Below are positions 8,672 through 17,755 of a stretch of DNA of 64,000 nucleotides, one piece after another. A model generated the notes under the pieces. The model was not told the DNA's origin and ran no database searches. It saw only the letters and a list, made by a program, of their open reading frames with translations. Both the position numbers and the translations under genes were made by a program. This DNA is from JAPOXR01 sp965214695 (lineage in GTDB: Bacteria > Pseudomonadota > Alphaproteobacteria > Rhodobacterales > Rhodobacteraceae): contig OZ243967.1 in the NCBI GenBank assembly GCA_965214695.1, positions 1,240,001 to 1,304,000 on the forward strand, read 5' to 3'. Position 1 is the stretch's first letter. The number at the start of each line of letters is the position of its first letter.

Positions 8672-11005
8672 TCAACCGATAACCGGCGCCGTGTTGATGT
8701 CCGATTCGGCGATCGGCCGGTCACGCCAACCCATCTTGACCGGCACGTCATAAAGCCGCCCCGGCGCCAGGCGCGCCCAGTAATGACGCATTCCCGGCAC
8801 GATGACACGCACCACCGGCATGCCGATATCGGGGCGGGTCTGGTCCAGCACCAGGAATTCCATTCCCCTGGACTCGACGAGGGCCCGGCAATGCTCCAAG
8901 TCATCCCGGACATCGTCGGTTTCGGCGACGGGGTAGCTGGACATCCCTGTTGGCGGCGTGTCGACCGCTGGCAGGAGATAGGGCTGGTTCTCCACCGTGG
9001 CGTGGCGCCACCACGCCAGGCATTGCGGGTCGTCGACCTGGTAGCCGGCACCGCCCGTGCCGGTGCCCTGGACCCAGTTCAGGAACTGGTTCATCTCACA
9101 CACTGCTCGCAACACCGCGATGTGCGGGTCAAAATGCGATCCGGCCCCGTAGATGATGTCCTCCACTTTCCTGTCGGTTCTGCGAGACAGGGCCACGAAG
9201 GACGGAATGCCGAAATCTCCGGTGACATCAAGCACCCACAACTCCCGGTTCAGGCGACGATAGTAGTCGCCGGCCGTCGCCAGGTAATCGTCATCGAAAC
9301 TCTCCAGGTCGAGTTCGGGCATGCGCAGCTGGTTGTACCACCAGGCAGCAAAGGCGTCGCGCTCGACCAGTTCGAAGAACCCTTGCAGGATTGCTTCCTC
9401 GACCGTGTTTCCGGCTGCACAACCATTTGAGTCGGCCACGAATTCTCCCTCCCCTCCCCGATTACCGGTCGATGTGCCGTAATAGAGCAGGGATGTCGGA
9501 AGATAGCGCCGGCAATCCCCTGTCAGTGACCATACCGGCGACCAGTCCATCTCCGCATTTGGATCCAGACGCGGCGGAACTACGTTGTAGGGGTGACCAC
9601 TGGCATTGATCCTGTCGGCGTCGTCAAGCTGCGCCTCGCTGAAGAGCTGCACCGAATTCGGGTGAATGGCTTTGGATTCGCCGGTTCCGGCCAAATCCCG
9701 ATATCGTTGCCGGACACGGATTTCGTCGCCGTGAAAGGCACCGCTATAGCGCTCCAGAGCTTCGCAGAGGGCGCTGGCTTCCGACTGGCGCGCCGTGCTT
9801 CCCTTGCCGGCGCTCTTGGTTCGCAGGCTGAGGCGCAGCACGTTCAGTGCCCGGTTCTTCAACGCCAGGTTGCTCCCGGCCCAATGGACGTGCAGCCAGG
9901 GGTCGGTCTCGCCTGTGGTACGCCGCAGCCAGGTCACCACACCGCCAACCGGATCAACCAGGTGACCGTATCTTGCCAATGTCTCATCCGGCGAGACCGA
10001 CCGCACGCCGCCGCTGTTGCGAAGGCTCTTCGGACTTGACTGCAGGCGGAGCGGGGCCAGCCTGCGGTCGGGACGACGAAGCGCAGCGTCGCCACAAGCC
10101 GGGCATTGCGGCCGGCGCATGACAGGGTGCTGCGCCATCGAGAGATCGGCCGTGTCGAGCGAGACCGCCCGTTCATGGATGGGTGCCGCTTCTCCGAGAA
10201 CCAGCCATTTCGCCAATTCCACCGCCGCCATGCCATGGATCGCGTCCCGGCTGGCGATCGCGGCAGCCCTGGGCGCGAGGGCGATGTCCCCGTCGGTCAC
10301 GTTGCGCAGGAAGGTATGGATCTCCTGGTGACCACGCAGGCGGTAGGCAAGACAGGCCCAGCATGGCCCCTGATCCGCCGGACGGAATACCGGGCCGAAC
10401 AGGGGCCGCAAACCTCCGGATCTGACCAGCATCCATGGCTGGCCGGAAGCCAGCTGACGCTCGTTGATTTCGCCATGTCGCTCGTCCAGATAGTCGTCGC
10501 TGACGATGACCGACACCGCCGCGGCACCGTCATCAATGACCCTCGCCCCGAGAGATGCCAAATGGCCGGCAAGATTGCCTCCTTCGCCGGCAATCGCCAC
10601 GCCGGACATGGCGAGGCGTTCCTCGGCGAATTTGGGAGAGGCGCCCAGCGAGGTCCAGAAAGCTGCCAGTCCCCGGTCCAGGGAATGTTCGCCCGAGACC
10701 ACGTATCCACTGGAGGCCAGCGACACCAGGGCAGACCTGACGCTCGCCTCCGGGTGCCGGCCTTCCAGGCAGGCGACGATCTCCGCAAAGCTGCGTTGAC
10801 CGTCGAGGAGCGGCAGCAGATCGGGGTGAATCTGGCCGTGGAGCAACGTATTCACGGTTTCGGAGACCAGGAACACCTGCCGGTTGTCGATCGCGTGGAA
10901 TCCGTAATGCGGCGCAAGCGCCGGCCTCTCGACGAGACCGGTATCCGCGGCGGTCTTCAAGAAGACCCGCGGCGGGGCAGCAACCGGTTTCTGCGTCACG
11001 GACAT
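8672..11005 (-). CDS. fused E1-like / YcaO azoline-forming cyclodehydratase (TOMM synthetase)
   Basis: 777 residues. The N-terminal 320 residues form the leader-binding E1/ThiF-like part with a structural zinc site at C215/C218 and C301/C304 (CWAC and CPAC). The remainder is a YcaO domain with ATP-binding helices SEASALCEALERYS (408-421) and EEAILQGFFELVERDA (536-551). Such C-D fusions (TruD, LynD) use ATP to turn Cys, Ser or Thr of a precursor into thiazolines or oxazolines. The last residues do not show the proline-alternating PxPxP tail common in this group. No flavin dehydrogenase is found beside it, so azolines may not be oxidised here unless another enzyme acts. It should process the Cys-Cys-Cys precursor at 14039. 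Confidence 0.92.
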   Translation of the reverse strand: MSVTQKPVAAPPRVFLKTAADTGLVERPALAPHYGFHAIDNRQVFLVSETVNTLLHGQIHPDLLPLLDGQRSFAEIVACLEGRHPEASVRSALVSLASSGYVVSGEHSLDRGLAAFWTSLGASPKFAEERLAMSGVAIAGEGGNLAGHLASLGARVIDDGAAAVSVIVSDDYLDERHGEINERQLASGQPWMLVRSGGLRPLFGPVFRPADQGPCWACLAYRLRGHQEIHTFLRNVTDGDIALAPRAAAIASRDAIHGMAAVELAKWLVLGEAAPIHERAVSLDTADLSMAQHPVMRRPQCPACGDAALRRPDRRLAPLRLQSSPKSLRNSGGVRSVSPDETLARYGHLVDPVGGVVTWLRRTTGETDPWLHVHWAGSNLALKNRALNVLRLSLRTKSAGKGSTARQSEASALCEALERYSGAFHGDEIRVRQRYRDLAGTGESKAIHPNSVQLFSEAQLDDADRINASGHPYNVVPPRLDPNAEMDWSPVWSLTGDCRRYLPTSLLYYGTSTGNRGGEGEFVADSNGCAAGNTVEEAILQGFFELVERDAFAAWWYNQLRMPELDLESFDDDYLATAGDYYRRLNRELWVLDVTGDFGIPSFVALSRRTDRKVEDIIYGAGSHFDPHIAVLRAVCEMNQFLNWVQGTGTGGAGYQVDDPQCLAWWRHATVENQPYLLPAVDTPPTGMSSYPVAETDDVRDDLEHCRALVESRGMEFLVLDQTRPDIGMPVVRVIVPGMRHYWARLAPGRLYDVPVKMGWRDRPIAESDINTAPVIG

Positions 11006-11196
11006 GTGCGGACTGGCCTGCCATATACGGCGTGGACCCGCACCCCGCCCGGGAACACGATCTTCCGGAGCGGCTCAGCGAACCGAAAAACACAGGCGCA
11101 GATCGGCAGGTCGTTGCGCCACATGCGCCGCCGGCGCTCGCCGAACGCCTCGTCCGGACCATCCCGGGCCGATGACAGATTGGTATACCTGCTCAT
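10996..11196 (-). CDS. possible small protein ahead of the YcaO gene
   Basis: 66 codons, ATG at 11196, stop overlapping the start of the YcaO gene by 10 bases, as in translational coupling. Codon third positions are mostly G or C through the middle. The peptide contains PICACVF, a basic RRRR run and ends RPVRTCP. No family is recognised and the ribosome site is poor, so it may be chance. If real it could be a second peptide substrate or a small helper. Confidence 0.25.
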   Translation of the reverse strand: MSRYTNLSSARDGPDEAFGERRRRMWRNDLPICACVFRFAEPLRKIVFPGGVRVHAVYGRPVRTCP

Positions 11197-11454
11197 GAAC
11201 GCCCGGCCATGACACCGGGTGAAACTGTTCCGGTCATCCAGGACGGGCACATTCCGTGCTGCCTTGATGGCCTGCCCCGGCGACGGCTCATGGCTGCCGG
11301 GGACACTATGGCGGTTGATCCAAGGATCGGCTTTCGTCGTGCTGCTGCCTGCCGGCGACAATGCGCAAGGGGAGGCGAGCGGTCTCCGAGGCCGGCGCCG
11401 TCCATCCCGGGCGGCGCCATCATTGAGCCGCCAACCATGATCCCGGCGGGAAGA
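11197..11454. other. gap inside the leftward operon with a stem-loop
   Basis: About 260 bases between the copy-2 hydroxylase fusion and the possible small gene. It contains a perfect 7-base stem, CCCCGGC (11275-11281) with GCCGGGG (11296-11302), without a T run. It may be an mRNA processing or attenuation element. No promoter is obvious. Confidence 0.35.
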
Positions 11455-13917
11455 TCACGCCGTCGTCGGCCGCTGGCCACCTGCATTTTCCGGAGCTGCC
11501 GGATTCCCGTCATGCATCTCGCCTATATCCGCCGCCGAACTGGTGGTGGCTTCGCCAATGCCGGTCAGCAATGCGTCGAAACTGTCGGCGCCGCAGGCCT
11601 GCGCAATGCAGGACTTTTGCGCATCCGACACCGACTCGATCGCGACATCATCCTTGGCCACCAGCTGCCGGATGCCGTGGAAATTCCTCAACAGCCCGAC
11701 CGCCGACGCCAGGCGCTCGGCAGCCTCGGCACGAACCAGGCCATGCTCGCCGGCAACGCGGAATACGGCAGCCAAGTCGGTGGCGAGAATGTCGGGATGG
11801 GCGGCAGCATGGGCAAGCTGCAGGCGGCGGGCCGCCAGTTCGATGTCCCCGAAGCCGCAGCGAGCGGCGGCGAGGGCCGGAACCGCCATATCGGCCGTGA
11901 CTGCCCGGGGCCCGCCATTCAACTCGGCAATCCCCGCCTCGCAGGCACGGTGTCGGCCCAGCGCCTCGAGCCGGACCCGGTCGAACTGCTCGCCGATGCC
12001 GGCATCTCCGCAGGCAAGGACGCGCCGGGCCAGGATGAGGTCCAGCACATCGCTGCCGGACAGGCCGGCCTCCAAATCTTGCGAGAATTCGGACATGGAT
12101 CTGGCGGGCCTGACTTCCCGGCCGCGCAGGATCGGGGCAAGTTGCAAATTGTCCTGTGAAAGCGCCGCCAGCGCCTCGTGGAAGCGGCGGAACAGGGCGT
12201 CGTGATTGTCCGCCTTGCCCCCGTATATGTACAGCATGTCCAGTTCGGCCTGGAACAGCCCGTCACCGCTGGCCAGGCCACCAAGCATCGCGCCTACCAC
12301 CCCGCCTTCAGGGGGAAGATGGGGAAAATCCTCGTAGACGGCAGACAGCACGGTGGCGATCGCCGCCTCGGCGATGTTCGACGATGCAATTCCGGCTTCG
12401 ACCGGCGACAGATTGCCGCGAATCACGTGGATGCAGAGCTGGAAGATCTTGTCGTTCGACCAGTTGCGTGCGGCCTCGATCGCCTCCTGCAGGCTCCGGA
12501 CCGACACGTCGGCAATCCTTGCCCGCATCTCGGCGACATCGACTTCATGCGTCCAGTAGACCCGCGCCAGGCCGCGGCGGGCCAGGGACTCGAAGGCCGG
12601 GTCAGGTCCGAAACCGCCCGGCAGGTCGAGATCGGTGAACTCGCGGCTCCGAAGCCCGTCCAGAAGGCTCGGATCGCGGTCGATCCACGCCGCCAGGCGC
12701 GGTGCTGCACGATGGATCTCGTCAATCACCTCGTATGCGTCCGGGCGAGCCCGGTATGCGGCGCTGTCATAGGCACGCCAGTCATCGATCTCGGGATAGA
12801 AATGGGCACGCCACTGGTCGACGAGCGGATCCATCTTCTCGAACCAGCGCCTGGGCTTCAGCACCAGATTGCCCATCTCGGAATAGCTCCCGGGAAGTTG
12901 GGGCGCCTCGTCCGGTCCGGAATGCTGCAGCAGCGGGTAGAGCCGGGTTGCCGACATGTGGTGATCGGCATGACGCTGGGCGTTGTAGTAGAACCAGTTG
13001 GGCAGCTTGTAGGCGACGCTCCACGAATGTCGCGGCCGCACCCGCTCGAATCGCCCGCTCGGAAGACGCACCCGCTGCAGCCCGTAATGCTGGATATAGT
13101 CGACCATCCGCAGCTGGAAAATTCCCATGGCGCAGATAGCCGCAAAAACCAGCAGGCCAGCCGGGCCGCCGATCCAGTAGGCCAGCGCATACCAGGCAGC
13201 TGTTTCAAGCACGTAGCGCCAGACGGGGTTGCTATGGTGCCAGGCCGGCAGGCGGCGGCGGGTCAGGCGGTCCCGCTCGACGACCCATGTATCCCGGTAG
13301 CTGCGCAGGACCGACTGTGGAAGATACTGCCAGAAGCTCATCCCCTTCGGCGCCGACACCGCATCCCTGGGTGTTCCGATATGGGAATGATGGACGTAGA
13401 CATGCTCCGTCACCTCCTGCGGAAAGGACACCGACGCCATCACGAATTCACCGATGCGGCGCTCCAGCGTGGTGCGCCGGTGCATCATGTCGTGACCGAC
13501 ATTGAGTGTCAGGCGGGCCATGCCCCCCAGCGACAGCACGATCAGGATGTCTTCCCAGAAGGCAAGTTGGTCGGCAACGAAGACCTGCCGGAAGGCGAAT
13601 ATGAAGGTAATCGGGTAGATGGCCACCCAGCACCAGACCGCCATCTTGTACCAGAATAGCTGGTTGCCCTGCTGGCGCGGGTTGAAATTCATCTCGTCCG
13701 TGCCAAGCGCCGTGTCGAAAAAGTCGACCAGCCACAGGAAGATGAAGGGAGCAGCCAGCCACCAGCCCCCGTACCATGCCGCCACCGCCACAAACGGAAA
13801 GATCGCGATCGAGGCAAAATAGGGAAGAGCCTTGAGAAATGACAATTCGGACGGCGCGCCGAGCCCTCCCTGGCCGCCCGCGCTCAGGGTTTCTTCAAAT
13901 GTTCCGCTGTCTGCCAT
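11455..13917 (-). CDS. AlkB-type diiron hydroxylase fused to degenerate GlnE-like region (copy 2)
   Basis: 820 residues, same architecture as the protein at 1161-3569. Histidine boxes: HDMMHR (142-147), EHVYVHH (171-177), YIQHYGL (274-280) and QRHADHH (314-320); five or so hydrophobic segments place this half in the membrane. The cytoplasmic half (about 430-760) keeps GlnE-like landmarks: IFQLCIHVIRGNL, a strand ELDMLYIY (558-565) in place of the DLDLIF nucleotidyltransferase motif, and CGFGDIELAARRLQ (687-700). Copy 2 keeps one aspartate in that strand, copy 1 keeps none, so loss of catalysis is more advanced in copy 1. It is the first enzyme gene after the precursor, separated by about 120 bases with a hairpin. 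Hydroxylation of the peptide or of an attached lipid is inference. Confidence 0.85.
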   Translation of the reverse strand: MADSGTFEETLSAGGQGGLGAPSELSFLKALPYFASIAIFPFVAVAAWYGGWWLAAPFIFLWLVDFFDTALGTDEMNFNPRQQGNQLFWYKMAVWCWVAIYPITFIFAFRQVFVADQLAFWEDILIVLSLGGMARLTLNVGHDMMHRRTTLERRIGEFVMASVSFPQEVTEHVYVHHSHIGTPRDAVSAPKGMSFWQYLPQSVLRSYRDTWVVERDRLTRRRLPAWHHSNPVWRYVLETAAWYALAYWIGGPAGLLVFAAICAMGIFQLRMVDYIQHYGLQRVRLPSGRFERVRPRHSWSVAYKLPNWFYYNAQRHADHHMSATRLYPLLQHSGPDEAPQLPGSYSEMGNLVLKPRRWFEKMDPLVDQWRAHFYPEIDDWRAYDSAAYRARPDAYEVIDEIHRAAPRLAAWIDRDPSLLDGLRSREFTDLDLPGGFGPDPAFESLARRGLARVYWTHEVDVAEMRARIADVSVRSLQEAIEAARNWSNDKIFQLCIHVIRGNLSPVEAGIASSNIAEAAIATVLSAVYEDFPHLPPEGGVVGAMLGGLASGDGLFQAELDMLYIYGGKADNHDALFRRFHEALAALSQDNLQLAPILRGREVRPARSMSEFSQDLEAGLSGSDVLDLILARRVLACGDAGIGEQFDRVRLEALGRHRACEAGIAELNGGPRAVTADMAVPALAAARCGFGDIELAARRLQLAHAAAHPDILATDLAAVFRVAGEHGLVRAEAAERLASAVGLLRNFHGIRQLVAKDDVAIESVSDAQKSCIAQACGADSFDALLTGIGEATTSSAADIGEMHDGNPAAPENAGGQRPTTA

Positions 13918-13998
13918 GTCGAACTACCAGGACAATGCCGATCCAGTTGGCAACCGGCCTCGACCGGCTCGTCACGAAAAGCGATCGAAAATTTCGTA

Positions 13999-14021
13999 TC
14001 CCGCCGGATGGCCCGTCGGGA
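13999..14021 (-). terminator. imperfect hairpin after the precursor gene (attenuator-like)
   Basis: TCCCGCCGG (13999-14007) and CCGTCGGGA (14013-14021) pair with one mismatch over a 5-base loop. On the minus strand a short ATTTTC follows. It sits between the precursor and the enzyme genes, where RiPP clusters often have a partial terminator that keeps precursor mRNA in excess. Confidence 0.45.
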
Positions 14022-14038
14022 CACGGGGGTCATCACTT

Positions 14039-14314
14039 TCAGCAGCAGCAGCGACCCGCAGCAATCGCTTCCAGCTCCTCTTCGCCGAGTTCGGTGGTCG
14101 GCAGGGCCAGGTGGAGAGTCCGGGCATCGCTTTCGTGAACGACGATGTCGATGTCCTCGGGAATGTCCACGCCCAGCTCCTGGGAGATTGCTTCCTTGGG
14201 ATTCGAGACCAGAAGGCTGCGGAATTCTCCGTCGCCGACGGCCCTGTCCGTGACCTGGGCACGCATGTCCTCGGCCGACTGCAGGGGCGTATCCGCAAAT
14301 GTTTGCCAATCCAT
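14039..14314 (-). CDS. NHLP-type RiPP precursor peptide with tri-cysteine core
   Basis: 91 residues. The long leader resembles the alpha subunit of nitrile hydratase, as in the NHLP precursor family: FRSLLVSNPKEAISQELGV, then a strand pair (IDIVVHESDARTLHLALP), then an acidic ELGEEELEAIAAG ending in the A-G processing site expected for C39 peptidases. Only Arg-Cys-Cys-Cys (88-91) follows, so the core is four residues. A strong AGGAG lies 8 bases before the ATG. It is first in the leftward operon and divergent from the exporter operon whose C39 domain should remove the leader. The three cysteines are the only heterocyclisable residues after the cut. Family is very likely; the product structure is inference. 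Confidence 0.92.
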   Translation of the reverse strand: MDWQTFADTPLQSAEDMRAQVTDRAVGDGEFRSLLVSNPKEAISQELGVDIPEDIDIVVHESDARTLHLALPTTELGEEELEAIAAGRCCC

Positions 14315-14623
14315 CGATCGTCTCCTCTTCTCAGTAATGCATGGGACTCGTTGGTAGCCCTTTGGCTGGCCATTTGCAACCTTCGGCTGAACCGGACACG
14401 AATTTCACGTGCATTTTCAGGGCGCCGGAAAATGCGATCCGCCAATGCGACATCACATCCCGATACCGGCCATGGCGCTGGTGTCCTCCTCCGGTGAATT
14501 GCATCCAGCCCCCGATCATGCCATCAACGTTCAACGACAATCGATTTTTTGGTCCTTCGTGGCCCGGTCATGAGTGTATAATGCTGCCCCAATCGATGCC
14601 GCCGCGTATCCGGAGTTTCCCAG
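14315..14623. promoter_or_regulatory. divergent control region between precursor and exporter operons
   Basis: 309 bases without a gene. On the plus strand a perfect TATAAT lies at 14577-14582, 41 bases before the adaptor gene, but no good -35 hexamer sits at normal spacing, so an activator may be needed. On the minus strand TTGCAA (around 14395) lies upstream of the precursor but lacks a convincing -10 partner. This region should set the expression of both halves of the cluster. Confidence 0.45.
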
Positions 14624-15523
14624 ATGAAGAGATTGCAGCGCCTGGACCAGGCTGCCGCGAGCAGGAGCAAGCGCCGCCAGTTTGACGTCCTGCTGACGGT
14701 GACCGCGCCCCATGAGCGGATCATGTTTGCCGCCACGGCCGTGCTGATGCTGGCATTGGCCGCATGGGCCGTATTCGGTCGCATCGAGCATGATGTCGTG
14801 ATTGACGGTGTGTTGATCGAACCGGGAGACCGCCACGAAGTGGTGTCCTCCGAACCGGGGCATCTGCTGGAATATTTCGTGTCTTCCGGCGATCAGGTGG
14901 TGGTCGGTGAGCGGATCGCCCGGCAGAGTGTACCCGATCTGGACCGTGACATCGATGCGTTGCGGCGCCGGCTGGATGTCGTTGAGAGTGGAACTGTTCA
15001 AGGCTGGCAGGACGGTTCGTCATCACCCGCACTTGCGGAGGAAATACGCATCGCATTGCTGGGAATGGATGGGCGGCGAAGTGCACGGGAGACGATCGTT
15101 ACCCACCAGGCAGGCGAGATCATGGCGCTGCAGTCGGCGCCCGGCGAGTTCATTTCGACCGGCACGCCGGTGGCCCGGATCCGCAACGAGCCCGGAATGG
15201 ACGCCGGGCCGGTTCAGGCTGTTCTGCGGGTCACTCCCGGCGTGGCTCGGCGCATTCGCCCGGGAATGCAGGCGAGCGTGGAGGTTTACCTCCCCGGCAT
15301 CGGTACGCAGCGGCTTGGGGGAGAGGTGATATCCGTTGCCGCCGGACCGTTGCCGGCATGGCTTGCGGCATTGCCGCCGGCAACGGCGGACAGCCTGCAC
15401 AGGATCGATATACGACTTCAACAGGTGCCTGAGTGGTCCGTGACGAATGGTACTGCATGTCGGGTACGCCTGGTGCTCGGCGAGGGCCCGCCCGCTGCAC
15501 TTCTCGCCAACAGCCTGTTTTGA
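14624..15523 (+). CDS. NHLM-type HlyD-family membrane-fusion protein
   Basis: 299 residues. One membrane helix at about 27-47 (IMFAATAVLMLALAAWAVFG) follows a basic cytoplasmic N terminus. Next come a lipoyl-like half-domain (VSSEPGHLLEYFVSSGDQVV) and a beta-barrel region. The long coiled-coil hairpin of HlyD is nearly absent, which fits the short adaptors found with NHLM peptide exporters. It links the ABC subunit in the inner membrane to the periplasm. GGAG stands 8 bases upstream. Its TGA overlaps the next ATG (TGATG), showing coupled translation with the C39-ABC protein. Confidence 0.85.
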   Translation: MKRLQRLDQAAASRSKRRQFDVLLTVTAPHERIMFAATAVLMLALAAWAVFGRIEHDVVIDGVLIEPGDRHEVVSSEPGHLLEYFVSSGDQVVVGERIARQSVPDLDRDIDALRRRLDVVESGTVQGWQDGSSSPALAEEIRIALLGMDGRRSARETIVTHQAGEIMALQSAPGEFISTGTPVARIRNEPGMDAGPVQAVLRVTPGVARRIRPGMQASVEVYLPGIGTQRLGGEVISVAAGPLPAWLAALPPATADSLHRIDIRLQQVPEWSVTNGTACRVRLVLGEGPPAALLANSLF

Positions 15524-17745
15524 TGACGCTTCCCACCCGACAGCGACCGGCGCACTCGCGTTCGAAACAGGCCGGGATGCCGCCAAGACGGCGGGCGGTC
15601 ACGCCGCTCGTCATGCAGATGCACATGACCGAGTGCGGTGCGGCCTGCCTTGGAAGCGTGCTCGCACATTTCGGGCGTTGGGTGCCGCTTTCCGAACTTC
15701 GCGACAGGTGCGGTGTCAGTCGGGACGGCTCGACGGCCGCAGGCCTGTCGCGGGCCGCCAGACATTATGGCCTCAAATGCACTGGCAGAAGCGTAAACGC
15801 AAGCCATCTCATGAAGATGCCGTATCCGCAGATCCTGTTCTGGGAGTGGAACCACTTCCTGATCCTGGAAGGATTCGACGGCAAACATGCGTATCTGAAC
15901 GACCCGGCGATGGGTCGGCGCAAGCTGTCCATTGATGAGCTCGCCAAGGGGTTTTCGGGAATTGCCCTGCAGATTCGCCCCGATTCCGGGTTTCGCCGCG
16001 GTGGAACGCCGCCAGGCATGCTTCGGCGTCTGCCGCCCTGGCTGCGCGGAAGCGGCGCCCCGATTGCCTATCTCCTGGCCTGCGGAGTCATGATGGCCGT
16101 GCTGGCACTGATGGCGCCGGTGGCCCTGGGTCTCTTCGTGGACCACGAATTGGCGGGGGTCGGTCATTGGGGGGGCACGGCTTCCGTCATCCTGGTCATC
16201 GCCGCCCTCCTCATCTACGGGCTGAGCTGGCTGAAACAGCTATGCATGAAACGGCTGTCAATCCAGATGGCGGTCACGGCCGGTGATCGCTGCCTGTCGA
16301 AACTGCTCCGGTTGCCGGTCGACTATTTCAGTCATCGGCTTGCCAGCGACCTGACCAGCCGGATCCTGTCGGTCGACAGTATTGCCAAGGGACTCCAGAG
16401 ACACCTGGTCGAGCTGATGGTCGAATTCGCGATGAGCGTGGTGTTCCTGTTCGCCATGCTGATCTATGACCCGATACTGGCGATGGTCGTTCTCGGCCTT
16501 GCCATCCTGAACGCCGCCGTCGCCCGGGTGATCGAGCGCATGCGCACCGAAGAGAACCATGTTCTGCGACGCGAACAGAACATGCTGATCGGGCACGGCA
16601 TGTTGATGCTGCATCAGGGCGACAACCTGCGGATGACCGCATCGGATGACGGATTTTTCTCCCGTTGGGGCGGTCACCAGGCCCGCGAGTTGGCGGCACG
16701 TCAGCGCTTCGTCGAGTTCGGTCACATGAGCGCCGCCCTGCCGGGGTTGTTCATGATCCTCACCCAGGCCGCGGTGCTGGCATTCGGGGCAAGGCGAGTC
16801 ATGGATGGCGACATGACGCTTGGCACACTGGCTGCAATCTTCGTCCTGGCAGGAATGTTCCTTGCACCCATCGGCAGGTTTGCCGAGCTTGCCGATGGCT
16901 GGCAGGCACTGGCCATTGGAATGCAGCGTATCGAAGACATCACGGAAACAGAGGAGGATTCGCGGTTCGGGCGTCGGAATGCCGGGTCGGATGCCACGGC
17001 GACACTGTCCGGAAGGCTGCAGCTGACCGGACGCGTGGAACTGCGCGGCGTGTCATTCGGTTACGATCCCGGCCGGCCGCCACTGATCAAGGACATTGAC
17101 CTGGTCATCAGGCCGGGTCAGCGGGTCGCGGTCATCGGGGCGAGCGGATCCGGGAAGTCGACGCTGGCATCCCTGGTCTCCGGCGCCTACGAGCCCTGGT
17201 CCGGCCAGATATTGTTCGATGACCTTCTGCGCAGCGAAATTCCCGACGAGGTCATGGTGCGCTCGCTTTCGGTGGTCGATCAGCGACCGGTCCTGTTTTC
17301 CGGCACCGTGCGCGAAAACATCACGCTTTGGAACCCGTCAGTCCCGGACAATGTTTTGGTTGCCGCGGCTCGGGATGCTCGCATCCATGACAGGATACTC
17401 GAACGCCCTCTCGGCTATGCGGCCACGGTCGACGAAGACGGGGGAAATTTCAGCGGGGGCGAAGGTCAGCGGCTCGAGATCGCCCGTGCGCTGGTCGGCA
17501 ATCCAACCGTCCTCATTCTCGACGAAGCCACCAGCGCACTGGATGCCGACACCGAAAAGGCTGTTGACGACGCGTTGCGCCGCCGAGGTGTGAGTTGCCT
17601 GGTCGTGGCCCACCGGTTGAGCACGATCCGGGACTGCGACGAGATCGTCGTCCTGGACAAGGGGGCGGTCGTGCAGCGTGGCACCCATGACGACCTCCTG
17701 GGTGACCCGGATGGCCTCTATGGCCGGCTTGTCAGGGCAGGATAG
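15523..17745 (+). CDS. NHLM peptide exporter: C39 peptidase - ABC transporter
   Basis: 740 residues. The C39 peptidase comes first: Q32, catalytic C38 in TECGAACL, H111 in NHFLIL and D127 in NDPA form the cysteine-protease site that cuts leaders after Gly-Gly or Ala-Gly. A six-helix membrane domain follows (about 170-460), then an ATPase with Walker A GASGSGKST, signature SGGEGQR and Walker B VLILDEAT. The start at the TGATG overlap replaces an earlier in-frame ATG inside the adaptor gene. It should remove the leader of the precursor at 14039 during export to the periplasm. Confidence 0.93.
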   Translation: MTLPTRQRPAHSRSKQAGMPPRRRAVTPLVMQMHMTECGAACLGSVLAHFGRWVPLSELRDRCGVSRDGSTAAGLSRAARHYGLKCTGRSVNASHLMKMPYPQILFWEWNHFLILEGFDGKHAYLNDPAMGRRKLSIDELAKGFSGIALQIRPDSGFRRGGTPPGMLRRLPPWLRGSGAPIAYLLACGVMMAVLALMAPVALGLFVDHELAGVGHWGGTASVILVIAALLIYGLSWLKQLCMKRLSIQMAVTAGDRCLSKLLRLPVDYFSHRLASDLTSRILSVDSIAKGLQRHLVELMVEFAMSVVFLFAMLIYDPILAMVVLGLAILNAAVARVIERMRTEENHVLRREQNMLIGHGMLMLHQGDNLRMTASDDGFFSRWGGHQARELAARQRFVEFGHMSAALPGLFMILTQAAVLAFGARRVMDGDMTLGTLAAIFVLAGMFLAPIGRFAELADGWQALAIGMQRIEDITETEEDSRFGRRNAGSDATATLSGRLQLTGRVELRGVSFGYDPGRPPLIKDIDLVIRPGQRVAVIGASGSGKSTLASLVSGAYEPWSGQILFDDLLRSEIPDEVMVRSLSVVDQRPVLFSGTVRENITLWNPSVPDNVLVAAARDARIHDRILERPLGYAATVDEDGGNFSGGEGQRLEIARALVGNPTVLILDEATSALDADTEKAVDDALRRRGVSCLVVAHRLSTIRDCDEIVVLDKGAVVQRGTHDDLLGDPDGLYGRLVRAG

Positions 17746-17755
17746 GGCTGAAGCG

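Noticed and set aside
14039..14314. nitrile hydratase alpha subunit fragment
   Set aside because: Only the leader-like fold is shared; the metal-site sequence of the enzyme is absent and the gene sits with YcaO and a peptide exporter, so it is a precursor peptide.
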